Shown here: positions 26,724 to 38,619 of the stretch, one piece after another
Layout: every line of letters begins with the position of its first letter
Position numbering within the stretch: position 1 is the stretch's first letter
Source: Gnetum montanum
Taxonomy: Eukaryota; Streptophyta; Gnetopsida; Gnetales; Gnetaceae
DNA: 64,000 nt
Direction of reading: 5' to 3'
NCBI GenBank assembly: GCA_015680685.1
Contig: MNCI01023402.1
Span: forward strand, 418,758-482,757
The notes under the pieces: generated by a model
The model's database searches: none
The model's input: only the letters and a program-made list of their open reading frames with translations
Told to the model about the DNA's origin: nothing
Translations under genes and position numbers: made by a program

Positions 26724-28605
26724 TGTTGACCTGTTGGTTTGTCAAAACCTTGACTAATGGAGAATTTGCTGGTGTGTTTTTGAGATCTTGGAGGTCTATG
26801 GGAGATGAATGTGGCATATCAAGGAGACTAGGATAAGAGCAATAATTCACAGCCTAGAATGCTAGAGTTCAATGAGATGTAAGGATTTGGAGGAAATTAC
26901 AAGGATGCAAGATGTCCCAAATCTTAGAGAAGATGTGTTGGAAACTAACAAAATGTCTCACATTGTAGAAAGACACCTCTGTTGAGAGCTTTGGTCTCAA
27001 GCAAAAAATCTCCTTAAAATATATGATGTCTCATGCCAAGTCAACATGTCTTGTGCAAGACGTCTTGCCAAAAGTCAAGATGTCCTAGGACAACACAAGA
27101 TGTCGCCCCTGTACGGAGGCAAACATAGCAAGATGTCTCGAGCTCATAGAAGATGTCTCGACTAGCTGTTTTTAGTCATTGTATAGATTCTGATGGGTAG
27201 ATGGAGAGAAAAAATCTATAAAATAAAGACATAATAAACTACAAAGTACAAGAAATTAAGTAATTAATTGTATACATTCTTTGAAAAATATTATCCTTCA
27301 ATTCTTAATCATTTTTATATGTTGTATGTCCTAAAGTAAGGAATCAAAAGGTTACTTCATTTCTTCCTTGATTATTCTATTTCTTATTGTAAGCCCTGAG
27401 GCATTAGATGTGCTTCTTGAAGGAAGGCATTTGATGAGTGGCAAGGTACCTCTATGCCCAACCATATGAATCACAAGTGTTCATGCATAATTCGGTCAAA
27501 TTCTGTTAATGGGACTAGTTGTGCACCTAGATCATTATGCCTTGATTGAAGTTTGCTGTCTTCCCACTTGGACTAATGGTAGCTTTATCACATATTGTTT
27601 AGTCTAGAGTGAGGCATATGATTCTTGATGTTGTTTAGCCCTAAGCTGCTCCTAATGATAATAAAAAAATTAGTTATTTAAACTAATTAACAATGGAAAG
27701 TAAAGTCTAAACTAGCTTATGGGTGATGAGTGTTTGTTCCTAGCTTATTGTATATGTCATGAACCCATGTATCCACTACTGGGATTACCAAGCGCTATGC
27801 TACTAGGCGAACCAAGTAATAACGCTACTGGGGTTACCAAGTGAATATGTGTTTATGCTTGAAATTGGTCATGCTCATTTCACTAATTCATTAATATGCA
27901 TGAAAATGTAAATATTAACTAAGTACATGAAAAGTAATTACATGGAAAGTAAATCTAATCTAAGTCAAAGTGCTACAATGGATAAGAATCAATCTCGATC
28001 TTATTGCCATTCATGGAATGTGTCCAGGTACATTGCCACTTAAATAAGACTCTGTACAATTGACTCATATCCACACTGCAAGTGCTCATTGACTGTTCTC
28101 TAATACTATAGAATAAAATTTCAAGAGTTTAACTACTCTATTGACTAATTTATTCCAAACTGTGTGCTCAAGCGCTATATTTATAGGCTGGCATACATCC
28201 CATAATATCGAATATCTGACATCGCATCTTGGCCCCTGATATTGGGTATCCAATATTGGAGCTAACAAAAATTAACTTTTTATTCAAATAGATGCAATGG
28301 CATATGTTGAGGCATCTATGTTAAGGCATCTGCCTTGACACAGCTGCATCAACACAACCAATAAATGTGACAGCATGCATCGAGGCATCTACGTTGAGGC
28401 ATCTGCCTTGACATGGCTACATCAGCACAACCAACCCATGCTTCATTAGCATTCTTTAAGCTTTTTACAACCTTGAGGGGTTAGGTGTATTTCTAAGTAA
28501 AAATAGTCCTAGAGGAGTTTAATATTTTGTAAAGGTTGTGATGTTCTTGAAACCATATTTTGAAGGAAAAAAGTCTAGAGGTGTGCAAGGATTCTAGCCT
28601 CCCAG
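26724..28605 (+). repeat. C1 3' LTR, split by solo LTR S2 and 3'-truncated
   Basis: 26724-27431 aligns with the first part of the 5' LTR, including the AAGATGTCTC repeats and a TATA box at about 27216. It resumes at 28449 after S2 and continues to about 28605 (AAGGTTGTG, CCATATTTTGAAGGA). The last roughly 110 bp of the LTR are missing, and the sequence changes to E3 ORF3 there. Confidence 0.8.
27432..28448 (-). mobile_element. Solo LTR S2 inside the C1 3' LTR, minus orientation
   Basis: 1017 bp from TGATGAGTGGCAAGG to GCTTCATTA (final CA mutated to TA). Flanked by the perfect target-site duplication GCATT (27427-27431 and 28449-28453). TATA box, minus strand, GCCTATAAATATAG at about 28172-28185. 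U3 contains a diverged direct duplication of a unit reading GAGGCATCT..GTT(A/G)AGGCATCTGCC (28300-28432), which explains its greater length. Confidence 0.88.
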
Positions 28606-28606
28606 T

Positions 28607-31161
28607 TTAGAGGTGTGCTTTGACATACCAAGCTGTGAACTGCCTTCTCTTCACTTTTGAATGCTTTGGCCTCCTCTCGTAATTCATGGTAATTTGATAA
28701 TCTTCTAGCTAGGTTTGTTGCTACATCTTTTTGGTTTTAGTAGCCAACCTTTATTGCTTCTAGTTTAGAGTTTGCCACTTGGAGTTTTTGCAAGGCATCT
28801 TTATGATCCACAAACTCTTTTTTGTATAAGGCATATGTGGCCACTACTTGCTATTCTAGCTTATTCTTAAGCCTACCAGCTATTAACATGGTGAAGTTAG
28901 CATAATGAATGTTAGCTAACCCCATGTACTCTTTTAGGTCCTCAATCTTTAGGTCTTTATTTTTCACTTTTGGTTGGTGGACAAGGGCATAGCTTTCTTG
29001 AATGGATTGCTAGTTAGGATTCTGTGCTGAAATGGAGCTGATTTTGGCCTTTTCCATCTAGATTTCTTTCTCATTTATTTGTTTGTACATGTCCACATGA
29101 TCACAAAAATGTTCCTTTATTTTTTCATGTTTTTTTCCTTATTTTGTAACACACTAATTTCAATGGCTGATTTTTGTCGAATGGGACATACCTCTTCCAT
29201 ATAGAGGGATCTATGTTCTCTTGTGAGACTACTCATATCCTGGTTGACCCTCACTAATTGTTCCCTTAATTGGTGGATGCTCTCTTCTAAGATGTTTTCC
29301 TACTTTTCCACCATGATCAACCTCATGTTGTTAGTAGCAAGTTGTTTATTTTTCTCTTATACTATGATAAGTGCCTTAACATGTACATACATTTGTGCTT
29401 CAACTATAGAGGCATGCCATACCGCTTTCTCCTTCTCTGTTGGCATCTATTTATTCTACTTAATTAGGTATTTTATTTACTCTATTTTTAATTGTTCTAT
29501 CTAGTTAGGTGTAACAAATTGAGTTGGATCTCTTTGTTCAACTCTCATGGTTACAAGCTCTTCTTGTAGTTTCAGAATTTCTGCCTTTGCATGCTCTACC
29601 CTTGTCTCTACCATGACTAGTTTTCCCTTGGTAGTAATGAGTTCAGAATGTACTAGTTTTCACTGGGGATGTCAAAAAGTGTTATCATGACTTGCCTAGT
29701 CTACAATAGTCTATCGAGCACATCTTGATGGTTAGCAAGAGTCATCGAGGTTCTGGCTACCATTTGAGCATCTCTAGCTCCAATTTTTACCATTGGTGGT
29801 ACCATAGGTACATTGAAAGATTCCCTGATGTGATCAGTGATCACCTTTGCTACTCCCGCTACATTTTGGTGCTGCATTATCACTACTGTGGCTCCTTCTT
29901 TGGTCTCTAAAACCACTTAGAATAATGCAGCATTCCTAGAGATCTATTGTGACCATTATACCTATCCTCCTAATTATAATGAAATCTGTCCACTTGTTGG
30001 ATCAATTGAAACTATGGGTGAGATGACACGATCAATAACTCTGTAAAGATTGGCCTCCTCTCTTATTCCCCAATTGATGATTTCTGCAATTTGTATTAGA
30101 TGACTCATTGATGGTCTATAATCTTATGGTGATGGCAGTGGAACTTGTTGCTGCTGCTGCTATTGTTGTTCTTGCTACTATTGCTATTATTTTTTTTACT
30201 ATTGATGTTGCTACTCTTGTTGTTGTTCTTATTCCTGCTCCTCACCATGATCTTTCCTTGGTGGTACTAGTTTGAGCAACTCAACGTATGAAGCATTTTG
30301 CGCTCTCCTTGGTACATCATTAGTGTATCCTAGGATTCTAGCGCGCTTGTACAACTTCTTGATAAGGCAAGGAAATGGGAATGTTGGTTTCCCTACCTTC
30401 CTCTCTTTAAATCACCTTTGGACTTCCATAAAATAGACTTGTGTGAGGTTGGCATTGTGTTTGCCATCAAAATCATACTTCCTCCAACTGCATAAGTGGA
30501 TAATTGATTGAGTCCTTTTGCTAGGAATAGGTGATAAGTGTCAATTTTGAAATAAATTCTTTCTTCCAAAGTTAGCTCATTATAACCCTTATTTTCTTTA
30601 CCATAAGTCTATTTCAACCATAGCTTTGTGGATTCAGGATTAGATTAGGTGGACAGATGTGCTAACCTTGCCCCTTCGTTGGGTATATTTAGAGCTTATG
30701 AAATTTCCTTGATTAAGAATGAAATTGAGACTCCTCCAATGTTAACTGTGGTACCATCTTCCTTGTTGTGCTAAAATTGATAGGTCTTCCCAAGGTACCA
30801 TTCACCATTCTGTGATAGTGTCAACCATAGCGATGACGCTTGGAGTTACATCCTCACCACTTTAGGAACAAATTCCATGAATGGGCCAAAGTTTATTTTT
30901 GCAATGACTGTGGTGAGGTTGGATCTTTCTTGAATAGCTTAGAGGTAGTCCTGTGATAATGCGAGGTATGCACTGGTGGTTCTTCTCCTTCTCCTTAGGT
31001 TGATTGTCCTGTAGTAGGAGTTTCTTGATGAATGTTGAATAATTGGGCTTCTTGCTCCTCGTATTCTAGTTCTTATCCTCAAGTTCAGCCTCTACCTTGG
31101 CCTCTTGATCATTTGCTTGCTCCTTGTGAGGGTCCTCCTTGTGCTCCTCTTTTTGGAACCA
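28607..31161 (-). pseudogene. E3 ORF3: plant-transposon-type domain plus coiled coil
   Basis: Homologous to E1 and E2 ORF3. The start ATG (31161, MVPKRG) directly follows GATTACAG. The domain region at 30840-30300 has NFGPF, GEWYLGKTYQF-stop-HNK and ALNIP. The central segment 29916-29701 is open, with GATVVIMQHQ and HQDVLDRLL matching the E1 motifs. A Gln/Asn-rich stretch from CAR codons lies at about 30130-30240 (a short CAA/CAG-type repeat). The coiled coil runs from about 29650 to 28630 and is cut at its 3' end. The TAG after the YQF motif coincides with stops in E1, E2 and E4. Multiple other stops. Confidence 0.65.
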
Positions 31162-31551
31162 TCTGTAATCATCATGGAATTATGATTACTAAGGTGTTCA
31201 CATCTATTTGTAACATTTTTATATCTTACTCATACCCTTAGTTTCATTAATTTCCTAATTCATTAGGATTCTAGAATTAGGAAATTTTTTGAAAAAAGTG
31301 ATCCCATAAGTGTTAATTTCATTGTAACCCTTCATAATTATTCATTTTGTTCCTATGTATGACTAATAATTATGGTTATTTGTCCTTAGGAGTTTTATTT
31401 GAGTGTTATGACATTAATATGATTGATTGCTCCTTAAAAATTTCAACTCTCACTTCATACTTACCCTTAGAATACCTTCAAGGCATTAGAATTTTTCAAA
31501 AAATTGACTCACATTTTCCTCACTAGCATCCTCCACGACTAAGGTGAGCAC
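31162..31551 (-). other. Candidate leader intron in front of ORF3 (E3)
   Basis: Acceptor TGATTACAG ends at 31162, directly before the ATG, as in E1 (TGATTGCAG). The sequence homologous to the E1 donor context (GTATGCTC..TTAGTCGTGG) is GTGCTCACCTTAGTCGTGG starting at 31551, giving a 390-nt interval and a spliced leader of about 168 nt from TATA, close to E1 and E2. The donor is poor in this copy; a stronger GGGTAAGTAT lies inside at about 31464. Confidence 0.45.
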
Positions 31552-31710
31552 TTTGTGATCAAATCAGTTCAAAAAGCATGAAAATTAGAGTAATAATATG
31601 GAGGATATTGCTTGAGAAAGATAAAACATTAGATCTTAGATTAGAAAAGAAAATTCAAAAAATCTCACTTGGCTTAAATGGAAAATGATGAAAATTTTAC
31701 CAAGTGTCCA

Positions 31711-31830
31711 CCGATATATATAGGTTTTATGGAACCTAATATTGAGCACCTGACATTGGGGATTCGATATTGGTGTGAACCCAATATCAGTGACTTGATA
31801 TTGGAGCCCTAGAAATTTCATTTTTCATGA
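31711..31830 (-). promoter_or_regulatory. Internal LTR-like promoter upstream of ORF3 (E3)
   Basis: Minus-strand TATA box CCTATATATATCGG (31711-31724), preceded by repeated CCAATATC/GATATTGG motifs (31735-31812). The related LTRs (S1, S2, E3) have the same CAATATC-type motifs next to their TATA boxes, for example TGATATTGG and ATATTGGAGC at about 28238-28262. E1 and E2 have GTCGAC motifs in both places instead. Confidence 0.5.
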
Positions 31831-32105
31831 GGGTTTGAAGGAAAAAATTAATACTTTTGGATGTTTGGAAGGTTTTAAGGTTGCTTAGAGGGTTTAGATG
31901 ATGGAAATATGCATATTTTTTTCAAAAATTCATCATTGGATGTTCATAGAGAAGGAATCTTGAGCTAAGAAAGTTCATTAGATCGTTAAGAAGGGTAATG
32001 GATTCATGTTTTTTAGAACGGATAGTGTAAATGATATGGGAAGTGTCTATTGATGTTTGGAAGGTTCAAGATGATTGTGAATTACTTGGTAGCTATAAGA
32101 TACAA

Positions 32106-32164
32106 TAGTTATATAAGTGGATCCTCCCAAAAGCAAGCTCTAGCCCTTAATGCCCTTGTATAAT
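32106..32164 (-). promoter_or_regulatory. Conserved inter-ORF block (E3 copy)
   Basis: On the minus strand TATACAAGGGCATTAAGGGC, then TTTTGGGAGGATCCACTT, matching the blocks in E1 and E2. It is about 380 bp upstream of the E3 internal TATA box. Confidence 0.5.
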
Positions 32165-33829
32165 GACACCTAGAAGTTTCCTTAGGCACTTAAGGAGTTG
32201 AATGTAACACATACCTATTTAGCAAAACACACATGTTAGTACCACTAAATTGGGAAAATAACACTATGTTACACAAAACCATAAGTTATGACTATTCAAA
32301 TAGTGAGATGAAATGGACTTAGAAGGGATCACAGAAATCGGTATATAAGGTGTCTTACCATAGGCGTAATGAATTCTTATGTTTTATTAGTGGTTAAAGT
32401 AATCACTATTCTTTTTGTCCAAGATTCAAACCAAGTCCAGACCACTATCCAATGACATTGCATCATTTCATCTCATGGAATTAAAATTGTTAGACTATCA
32501 ATGTTGCAAGAAGTCTCATCACTTGGCGTATTGTCCAAGGGAGGATTTTATTCATGGCACTTTGTTTATTTTTAGATTCTTGAAAAGCCACCTACATTCA
32601 AGCATGGGTAACATGTCTTTCGAGTGGGACCCCTAGAAATTTATTATGTGTTCTTTTATTTTATTTGTGTTAACCTTTTTAAGATGCCACTTATTTCACT
32701 CTTACTTCCATTTTTTGTTACATCTACAAGGATATAATACAACCTTAGTAACATGATAGAACTCACAATAGTAATCCAAAAGAATCCACAAATCCCCTTG
32801 ATGTCACATCCTTTTCATTCCCACTTGGTTCTTCACTTTTCTGTCCAGGCATAATGATTACAAGTTTATTCTTAGTTGTATGATGAAAATGAATATCATT
32901 ATGGCCATTGTAAGAGCCTCTTATTAATGGAATGGATGGATGGATTGTGTGGCTCACTATTTAAATAATTAGTTCCTTATGACTTAATAACATAGAGAAA
33001 TTTTCACCTTATCATACTACCTACCTTTATTTGTAATGTGACTTATTAGTAATCAAAATTATTTACAAAGGATTTGAAAACAAAGTATGAAAGAAATGAA
33101 AAGATAGTAAAAATTCTAAAAAGCGCAAATAATTAAAAATGTTAAAAGAATGGAAAATGTTAAAGAATCAAAAGATATCAAAGAATGTCGAAAATTCAAG
33201 AAATGAAAAGTATTAAAGAATGAGAAAAGATGAAAGAATATGAAAATTGTATCAAAAAATAGGAAAAATAAAAAGAGTTGTAAAATAAAAAATGAAAAAG
33301 CACTTATTAATTCTGGCATCAATGTAAGGTGTCTTCCCCATGACTAAATTCATGGGTGAGTGTTTAGAAAATGCTCCCTAGGTTTCTTAGATCATACACT
33401 TAGGTGATTCACTTACCATCTTAATTGATTTAACTTTTCCATTATTGTCCCATGTGATCTTGATGGTAGTTGAGTTTTGATCATCTAAGTCCTTGTTCTC
33501 TTTCTCTTTTAGTGTATGATTATGAGTTATTAATTTCATTGTTGGGTTCTGAGTTGGAGTCATTTTCTTAGATTGGAAATTAGTAAGTGGTTTGGATGTT
33601 TCCATGCATGTATTAGACAATTTTTGATTCTTAGTTAGTGACCACAATGTGTCTTTTGGTTTTGTTATTCATGCTCTTTCTTTTGCACACATTTTTTTTT
33701 CACTGTCATGGATTGTTATGGTGATTGTGTTAACATTCTGAAGTATCGGTCTATTATTGCATCCTTTACTTTCAACAGTAATGTGTGAAATATGCTACAT
33801 ATGTATGGCTTAGTGCTTATCCTCCTTAG
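32165..33829 (-). other. E3 spacer between protease and conserved block
   Basis: Pol is missing here. The part near 32760-32830 shares GATGTGACATCAAGGGG with the E1/E2 inter-ORF region. The part 33060-33300 is extremely A-rich with an irregular repeat of AAAGAATGAAAA-like units. 33387-33647 has an open minus-strand frame of 86 codons rich in Lys, Asn and Thr that I cannot identify. Confidence 0.55.
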
Positions 33830-34135
33830 AGATCTCAATAAATAGATCTCTCATACTTAGCTTAGCATCGATTGTGCTAAGCCATGCTCTCCTCATGATA
33901 ATTCAAAATTCCTTATTAGCATCCTTTACATCGATTACCAAAAAATTTTCTAGATAAGACCATCCATTGATAGTGGTCACTAGATGGTCTATGTATCCAA
34001 AAGGAATGGTAATAGACTGATCTGCAAGCTCCAACCTGATGTTGCATACTTTCAATGGTGGTAGGTTCCATGCTTGATAGGTTTTGTAAGAGATTAGATC
34101 TACCCGAAGCCTAAGTCTAATAAAGCTTTGCATGG
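33830..34135 (-). pseudogene. E3 aspartic protease, degenerate
   Basis: Minus-strand reading with KALLDLG in place of DSG, a one-base frameshift just after it, then DLISYKTYQAWNLPPL, LADQSITIPFG and the RAWLST block at about 33890. The open stretch is 33903-34133. The Trp in AWNLPP is preserved here, whereas E2 and E4 have stops. Loss of the Ser next to the catalytic Asp and the frameshift make it non-functional. Confidence 0.78.
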
Positions 34136-36725
34136 TAGGTTTCTAGCTACTCTTAGATAAATCAAAGAAATTCATGGATCGATTCTCTTCTTAGGGAGTG
34201 GTCCTACCTTAATTCAGTTTGTGAGGATTTTAGTGAGCATGATAGTCTATATGTTTGGATTGGATGATGAAAAAAGCTTATTGATTGTAAGAGAATCTAT
34301 GGTAGGGGAAGTTGGTCTCAATGAAGCTCTAATTCTACCAGTCTTTTTAGGACTTATCCAAAAGCAAGGAAGTTTCTTTGTTTGGCCCTTAGTGTTGCTA
34401 GTAGGTTTCTCTATTTGAATGTTCATTGCTCATACATCGTTCCTTTGCTGCGGTTGTGATGGTAATTTCCCTTACATCGAAGGTCATGGCACTAGTGGCA
34501 AAGGATTAGCAGGGGGATTTGATGGGCTAGCTACTGGTGAATATGTGTAAGGACTTTGATCCATCCTTGGAGTGGTAGGTCTGTAGTATTCTAGTGGATA
34601 ATAAGGAGAAGAAGTTTGAGCTGATGTGTTTCCTAGAGATATTGGATGTTGAGTGTAATATCCATAAGGATCTGGTTGCTTGTATGAATATTGTTGCCTT
34701 GGCAGTGGCATTGCCCATGCCTACAGTTGTTGCCACTACTATTGATATGGCCCTTGTGGTTGCGAGTAGGCTTCGTTGGGACAATACATTAGCTAGAAGG
34801 GTTGCTTGATATTGGCTTGAGGATAAGGAAATCTTCTGGGCCCCTATGTTTTGATAAAGCTTTGATTGAGTGCATATATCCTAGATTCTTGCAAGTGGAT
34901 CATAATAGGATAACATCCCTTAGAATTCTCATATTGGCACACCTTCTATCCTTCCTCTTTCTCTAAACTAGAGTCAATTTACCCTTTAACAGTAGCAACT
35001 TTTCCTCTGTGCTTGTAATTGTCTCATCCATAATCTCTTTTCTTATTATTTTTCTTTCCCCTGTTGAGTGCTTGTTCAATCTTTCCTTCCATAATCTTTA
35101 GGCTTGTAGCAATATTTTCATCCACTAAATCCCAAACTTTCTATACCTTAGTTACTATATCATTGACTGATTTTTGAATAGGTAGAGTCTTTTGCTAAAT
35201 AACATCATCCAAGGTTTCATCTTCTTGCTTGTCGCATATTTGCATGTCATTTTTGAATTGATGGATCTTTGTTGTACTCTTCAGTTGATTCCCTTTTTCT
35301 TAGCCCATATTCCTCTTTTTCCACTTGCTCAATTAGTCTTTGAATGTGATGGGCAGTCATTTCTGATAATCCCCCTTAGGCGTAAACCCCAAGGGTCTCT
35401 CTAGTTTTGCTTTGAAACCCATTTAAAATTTTCTTGAATTGTTCCTTTGATAAAAAATCATGGCACAGGAACCTATGTAACAGTGAATAGTATCTACCCA
35501 TTGCTACATTAAGGGTCTCATGAGTACCTTGCTTCCATCCATGGATTTGTTCTCTTTAATTTGACACTTGTGAATAGGTTTGGTACTTGTTGTCAAAGAT
35601 TTCGAGCATGGTACTTCAACGTCTGATGGATTCAAGTTTCAGTGACATGTACCAGCGCTTCACCTCCTTTACAAGTGTTCTTCAAAATAGCTTCAACTTT
35701 TGCTAACCACTCTCAATGTTTTAGATGGTGTAGACATCATGGAAAGCTTGAAGGTGATGCTGTGGATCAGTGTTGTAGCCACCTTCAAATCTTAGCACCT
35801 TGTTCATATCTAGCTACTTAATGTGGCTATTCCTCATGTTCTTGGTTGGTATATAAATAACTTCCTGGATGCTTATCATGCTTCAAGTTACCATAAGGAG
35901 TTCATCATTATGGTCAGGTTCGTATGATCTATTGTAGCAATGACCCCTTCTATGCTCATATCTCTCTTAATCCTCTCTTTTATCCCTTCATCTCCTTCAT
36001 TCATGTTCTTCATCTTCTGTATTAGAGTATCTTGAATATTTGTCATGATGGCCATGAGTTCTCCTTTCTTCTCTATCATAGTCCTAGTGCTTGTGTCATC
36101 TTCTATTAGAGTCCTTTGATGGTCATGATGAGAAAGATGAAGTAATAGGAGAACAATGCTGGCTTGTTTTCCTTTCATGACTCTTATATGCTTCTCTATA
36201 GGATTTGGTAGGAACCCTTAGCCATGAGTCCCACTTATACCTTAAGTCACTAGCCATCCCCTTAGGTGTCTTTACTAGAGTGAAATGAAGTTGGGCTTTG
36301 ATAGGTTCCTTAAGTCTAATGATAAGCATTTTTGAAGGCTCCTCATGATTTTGGTGAAGTTGTTCTAAAATGAATGCATTAGCATCAAGCTCTTCCAAGA
36401 CAATAGAAGTATTTGCCTCCTTCCCTTTTGCTATGTACATGTTTGATCTTCATGGAAGTATCTCTCCTGATCTGCTCCTTTGTGGGTTTGTAGGGTCTTG
36501 TCATGTGCTGAGTCACATGATACCCTTCCTAGATTTAGTCCAAATGCATTCCCCTTAGAGTAGTTTGGAGCATGTTAGGTGCTACACATTCTGGAAGTAG
36601 GACTATGTTGCCTTACATATTTCTCCACCTCATTTGATTGACTTGATGGAAGATGAAATTAAAGTATGGATGGTAAGGATTAGTGTGAGCATAAGTGATT
36701 CTTGTTTGCATTGATATCCCCCATT
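34136..36725 (-). pseudogene. E3 gag, degenerate
   Basis: Capsid-type segments lie at about 36440-35400, including the region matching FHDVYTI and the LFT/KEVKRW block (35620-35720). The knuckle-like CQYENSKGCYP is at about 34905-34940 (first Cys pair degraded). A Tyr/Pro/Gln/Ser-rich tail with PDPYGYYTQHP and YSPVASPSNPP lies at 34500-34711 and is open for 75 codons. The tail composition matches E1 and E5. Frameshifts and stops throughout. The N-terminal part has diverged strongly from E5. Confidence 0.7.
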
Positions 36726-36913
36726 CTTCTTCATCAATTCTGTCACTACTTCTTCTTGTCTCCTTGGTAGGTGATGGTTGATCTTTGTTCGAAGCAATGT
36801 TTGTGACTTAAGACGTTATGTTTTAAGTGTGCTTTTCTTATAGTTGTAAGCTTTGACTTTATGTTTTAGATACAACGAACTTTGAAAAATGAATTACTAA
36901 GCATACATTGATG

Positions 36914-36934
36914 TGTCCCTGGCAACAACACCAA
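36914..36934 (-). promoter_or_regulatory. E3 primer-binding site (tRNA-Asp type)
   Basis: Minus strand TTGGTGTTGTTGCCAGGGAC directly inside the LTR end. It matches the Athila/Tat tRNA-Asp PBS (TGGCGCCGTTGCCGGG) after C-to-T changes at CpG sites. Confidence 0.75.
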
Positions 36935-37912
36935 TGATGAGTGTTGGAGTAATCCAACATCCAACCATATGAGATATGAGTGTTCATGTGAAACCTGGTC
37001 AAATTTCATGGAAAAAGTAATGTAATTATGCTAGTAATTGGTTTAAGTTCACAAATGTTGTCTTCCCACATGAGCTAGTAAAATCGATGTATATGGTTTA
37101 ACTCATAGTGAAGTGTATTATGTGTTGATGTTGTAGGACCATATTACTCTTAGTGAACATAAGGTAAATCAAGTGGTTTCTAAATCAAAGTAGTAGTACA
37201 TGAATCTAATCTAGCCTAGTGTGATGGACATTTGTTCCTAATTCTCTGTACACATCTTGGACTTATGTAATTGTTACTAGGATTACCAAGTATTCCACTA
37301 CTAGGTGAACTAAGCAATAATACTACTAGGTTACCAAAAAATCCCACTTAATGCTTGACATTAGTTGTATCCATTCCCCTTAACAATAGAAAGAGTAAAG
37401 TGCATAGAAAGTAAATAATAACTAGGGAAAATAATAAACATTATACTAAGTTAAAACAATAAACATTATGCTAAGTAAATAGTAAGAAATCTGAGTGATG
37501 TTGCAATGATGAAAAGTACTCATGATCTTTATTTTCAGTCATGAAACATGTTCAAGTATATTCCACTTGAATAAAGACTTTGTTCAATCACTTAACATCA
37601 CACTGTAGGCATACACTCCAAAGTGCTAAGTACAAAAATCAAGAAAAAAAACTGATAGAATTTCACTAAGTTGGAATGAAAATTGTATGAGGACCATGTG
37701 CCTAAGTTTCATATTTATAAGCTCACACATGCCTGTGATATCATATATCTAACATCATATCTTGTGCCCCAAGATTCGGTATGTGATATCATAACGCCAA
37801 TATCAACTACCTGATATCATAGCTGACACTCAATATGTAGAGTTCACACACATTACATTACTCTACACTCAATACTCCCTTACTACATTGTAGAAGAGGC
37901 ACATGTTCATCA
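36935..37912 (-). repeat. E3 5' LTR (minus orientation)
   Basis: Inner end TGATGAGTGTTGG (plus strand) at 36935. Minus-strand TATA box GCTTATAAATATG at about 37712-37724; motifs TGATATCAT around 37735-37830. The outer end is unclear: GTTCATCA at 37905-37912 would fit the usual CATCA terminus, but the boundary could lie up to about 100 bp to the left. Confidence 0.65.
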
Positions 37913-38619
37913 TCATTAATGCTAAATATAGAGAGGATTGGAAATAGATGATGGGAGGGAACAAGAGGAAGAAAATATAAGTATAGTATAGGGAAGCATA
38001 AGTTTAGAGTATGCAAAAGCAGAAGCAAAAAAAGGTAGGGAGAAAAAAGAATATCAACCATACACCTGTCATGAGGATGATGCTATGTCATAGAACTAGG
38101 ACATGGCTAAATATTACATATTGTATGGTTGAAAAGATTGACAGATGCATATTGTTGAAGTAATCCCTCCCTTTTCCACTCAATAACATGCTCAATCCTA
38201 CTTTCACATGAAGTAATGAGATATTTAGTCAGTCAAAAACCTTACTAGTTGTGCTAACCACATTGAGTAGAATGGCATAGATAGCATAAGAGAGGAGGAA
38301 GAAAATAGCTAGAGAAATAGTAGAATATGAGATAGAGAGGATGTAGCAAAATAATGCAAGCAAAACAGGGTTTAGAGAAAACTTGTTATCCTGACATAGT
38401 ATGTATCCCATCATAGTAGAAATCAATTGATAGAAAGAAAACTATTATTGGGAGAAAACTCATTTGATCTTAGAAAATCAACAAGTTTAATGCGGTAGCA
38501 TGGCTACATGTAGTAGCTCTTTGGGTAGCTTCTATTGATAGGATTTGGAAACTAATGTCATTTCAAATCAAACAAAATGTAGGCACCATTTTGCAAAGAT
38601 TGAATCATCAAAAAAGACA
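37913..38619. other. Unassigned AT-rich sequence
   Basis: I see no ORF, RNA gene or repeat family here. Short minus-strand open frames (for example 38229-38426, hydrophobic and Ser/Leu-rich) look like chance readings of pyrimidine-rich DNA. Confidence 0.5.

Larger units (their letters stand above)
21473..28605 (+). mobile_element. Sirevirus-like Ty1/copia element C1, pol-less
   Basis: 5' LTR at 21473-22451, a PBS with the initiator-Met pattern (TGGTATTAAAGC), a copia-type gag, an envelope-like 3' ORF, two PPT-like tracts and a partial 3' LTR split by a solo LTR. No protease, integrase, RT or RNase H is detectable between gag and the 3' ORF, so the copy is a deletion derivative or a non-autonomous form. 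TGTTGACC termini, doubled PPTs and an envelope-like ORF fit Sireviruses. The right end is cut at about 28605, where E3 begins. Confidence 0.75.
28606..37912 (-). mobile_element. Athila-like element E3 (minus strand), pol-less
   Basis: Read on the minus strand: 5' LTR, PBS, gag, protease, then, without RT, RNase H or integrase, an inter-ORF spacer, internal promoter and ORF3. The right end (LTR start) is uncertain within about 100 bp; the left end is cut at the C1 LTR. LTR type (CAATATC motifs) groups it with solo LTRs S1 and S2 rather than with E1/E5 or E2/E4. Confidence 0.8.

Noticed and set aside
37900-37915. Exact outer end of the E3 LTR at TTCATCATCA
   Set aside because: The terminus fits by sequence but the preceding bases cannot be aligned to S1 or S2, so the end is given only as approximate.
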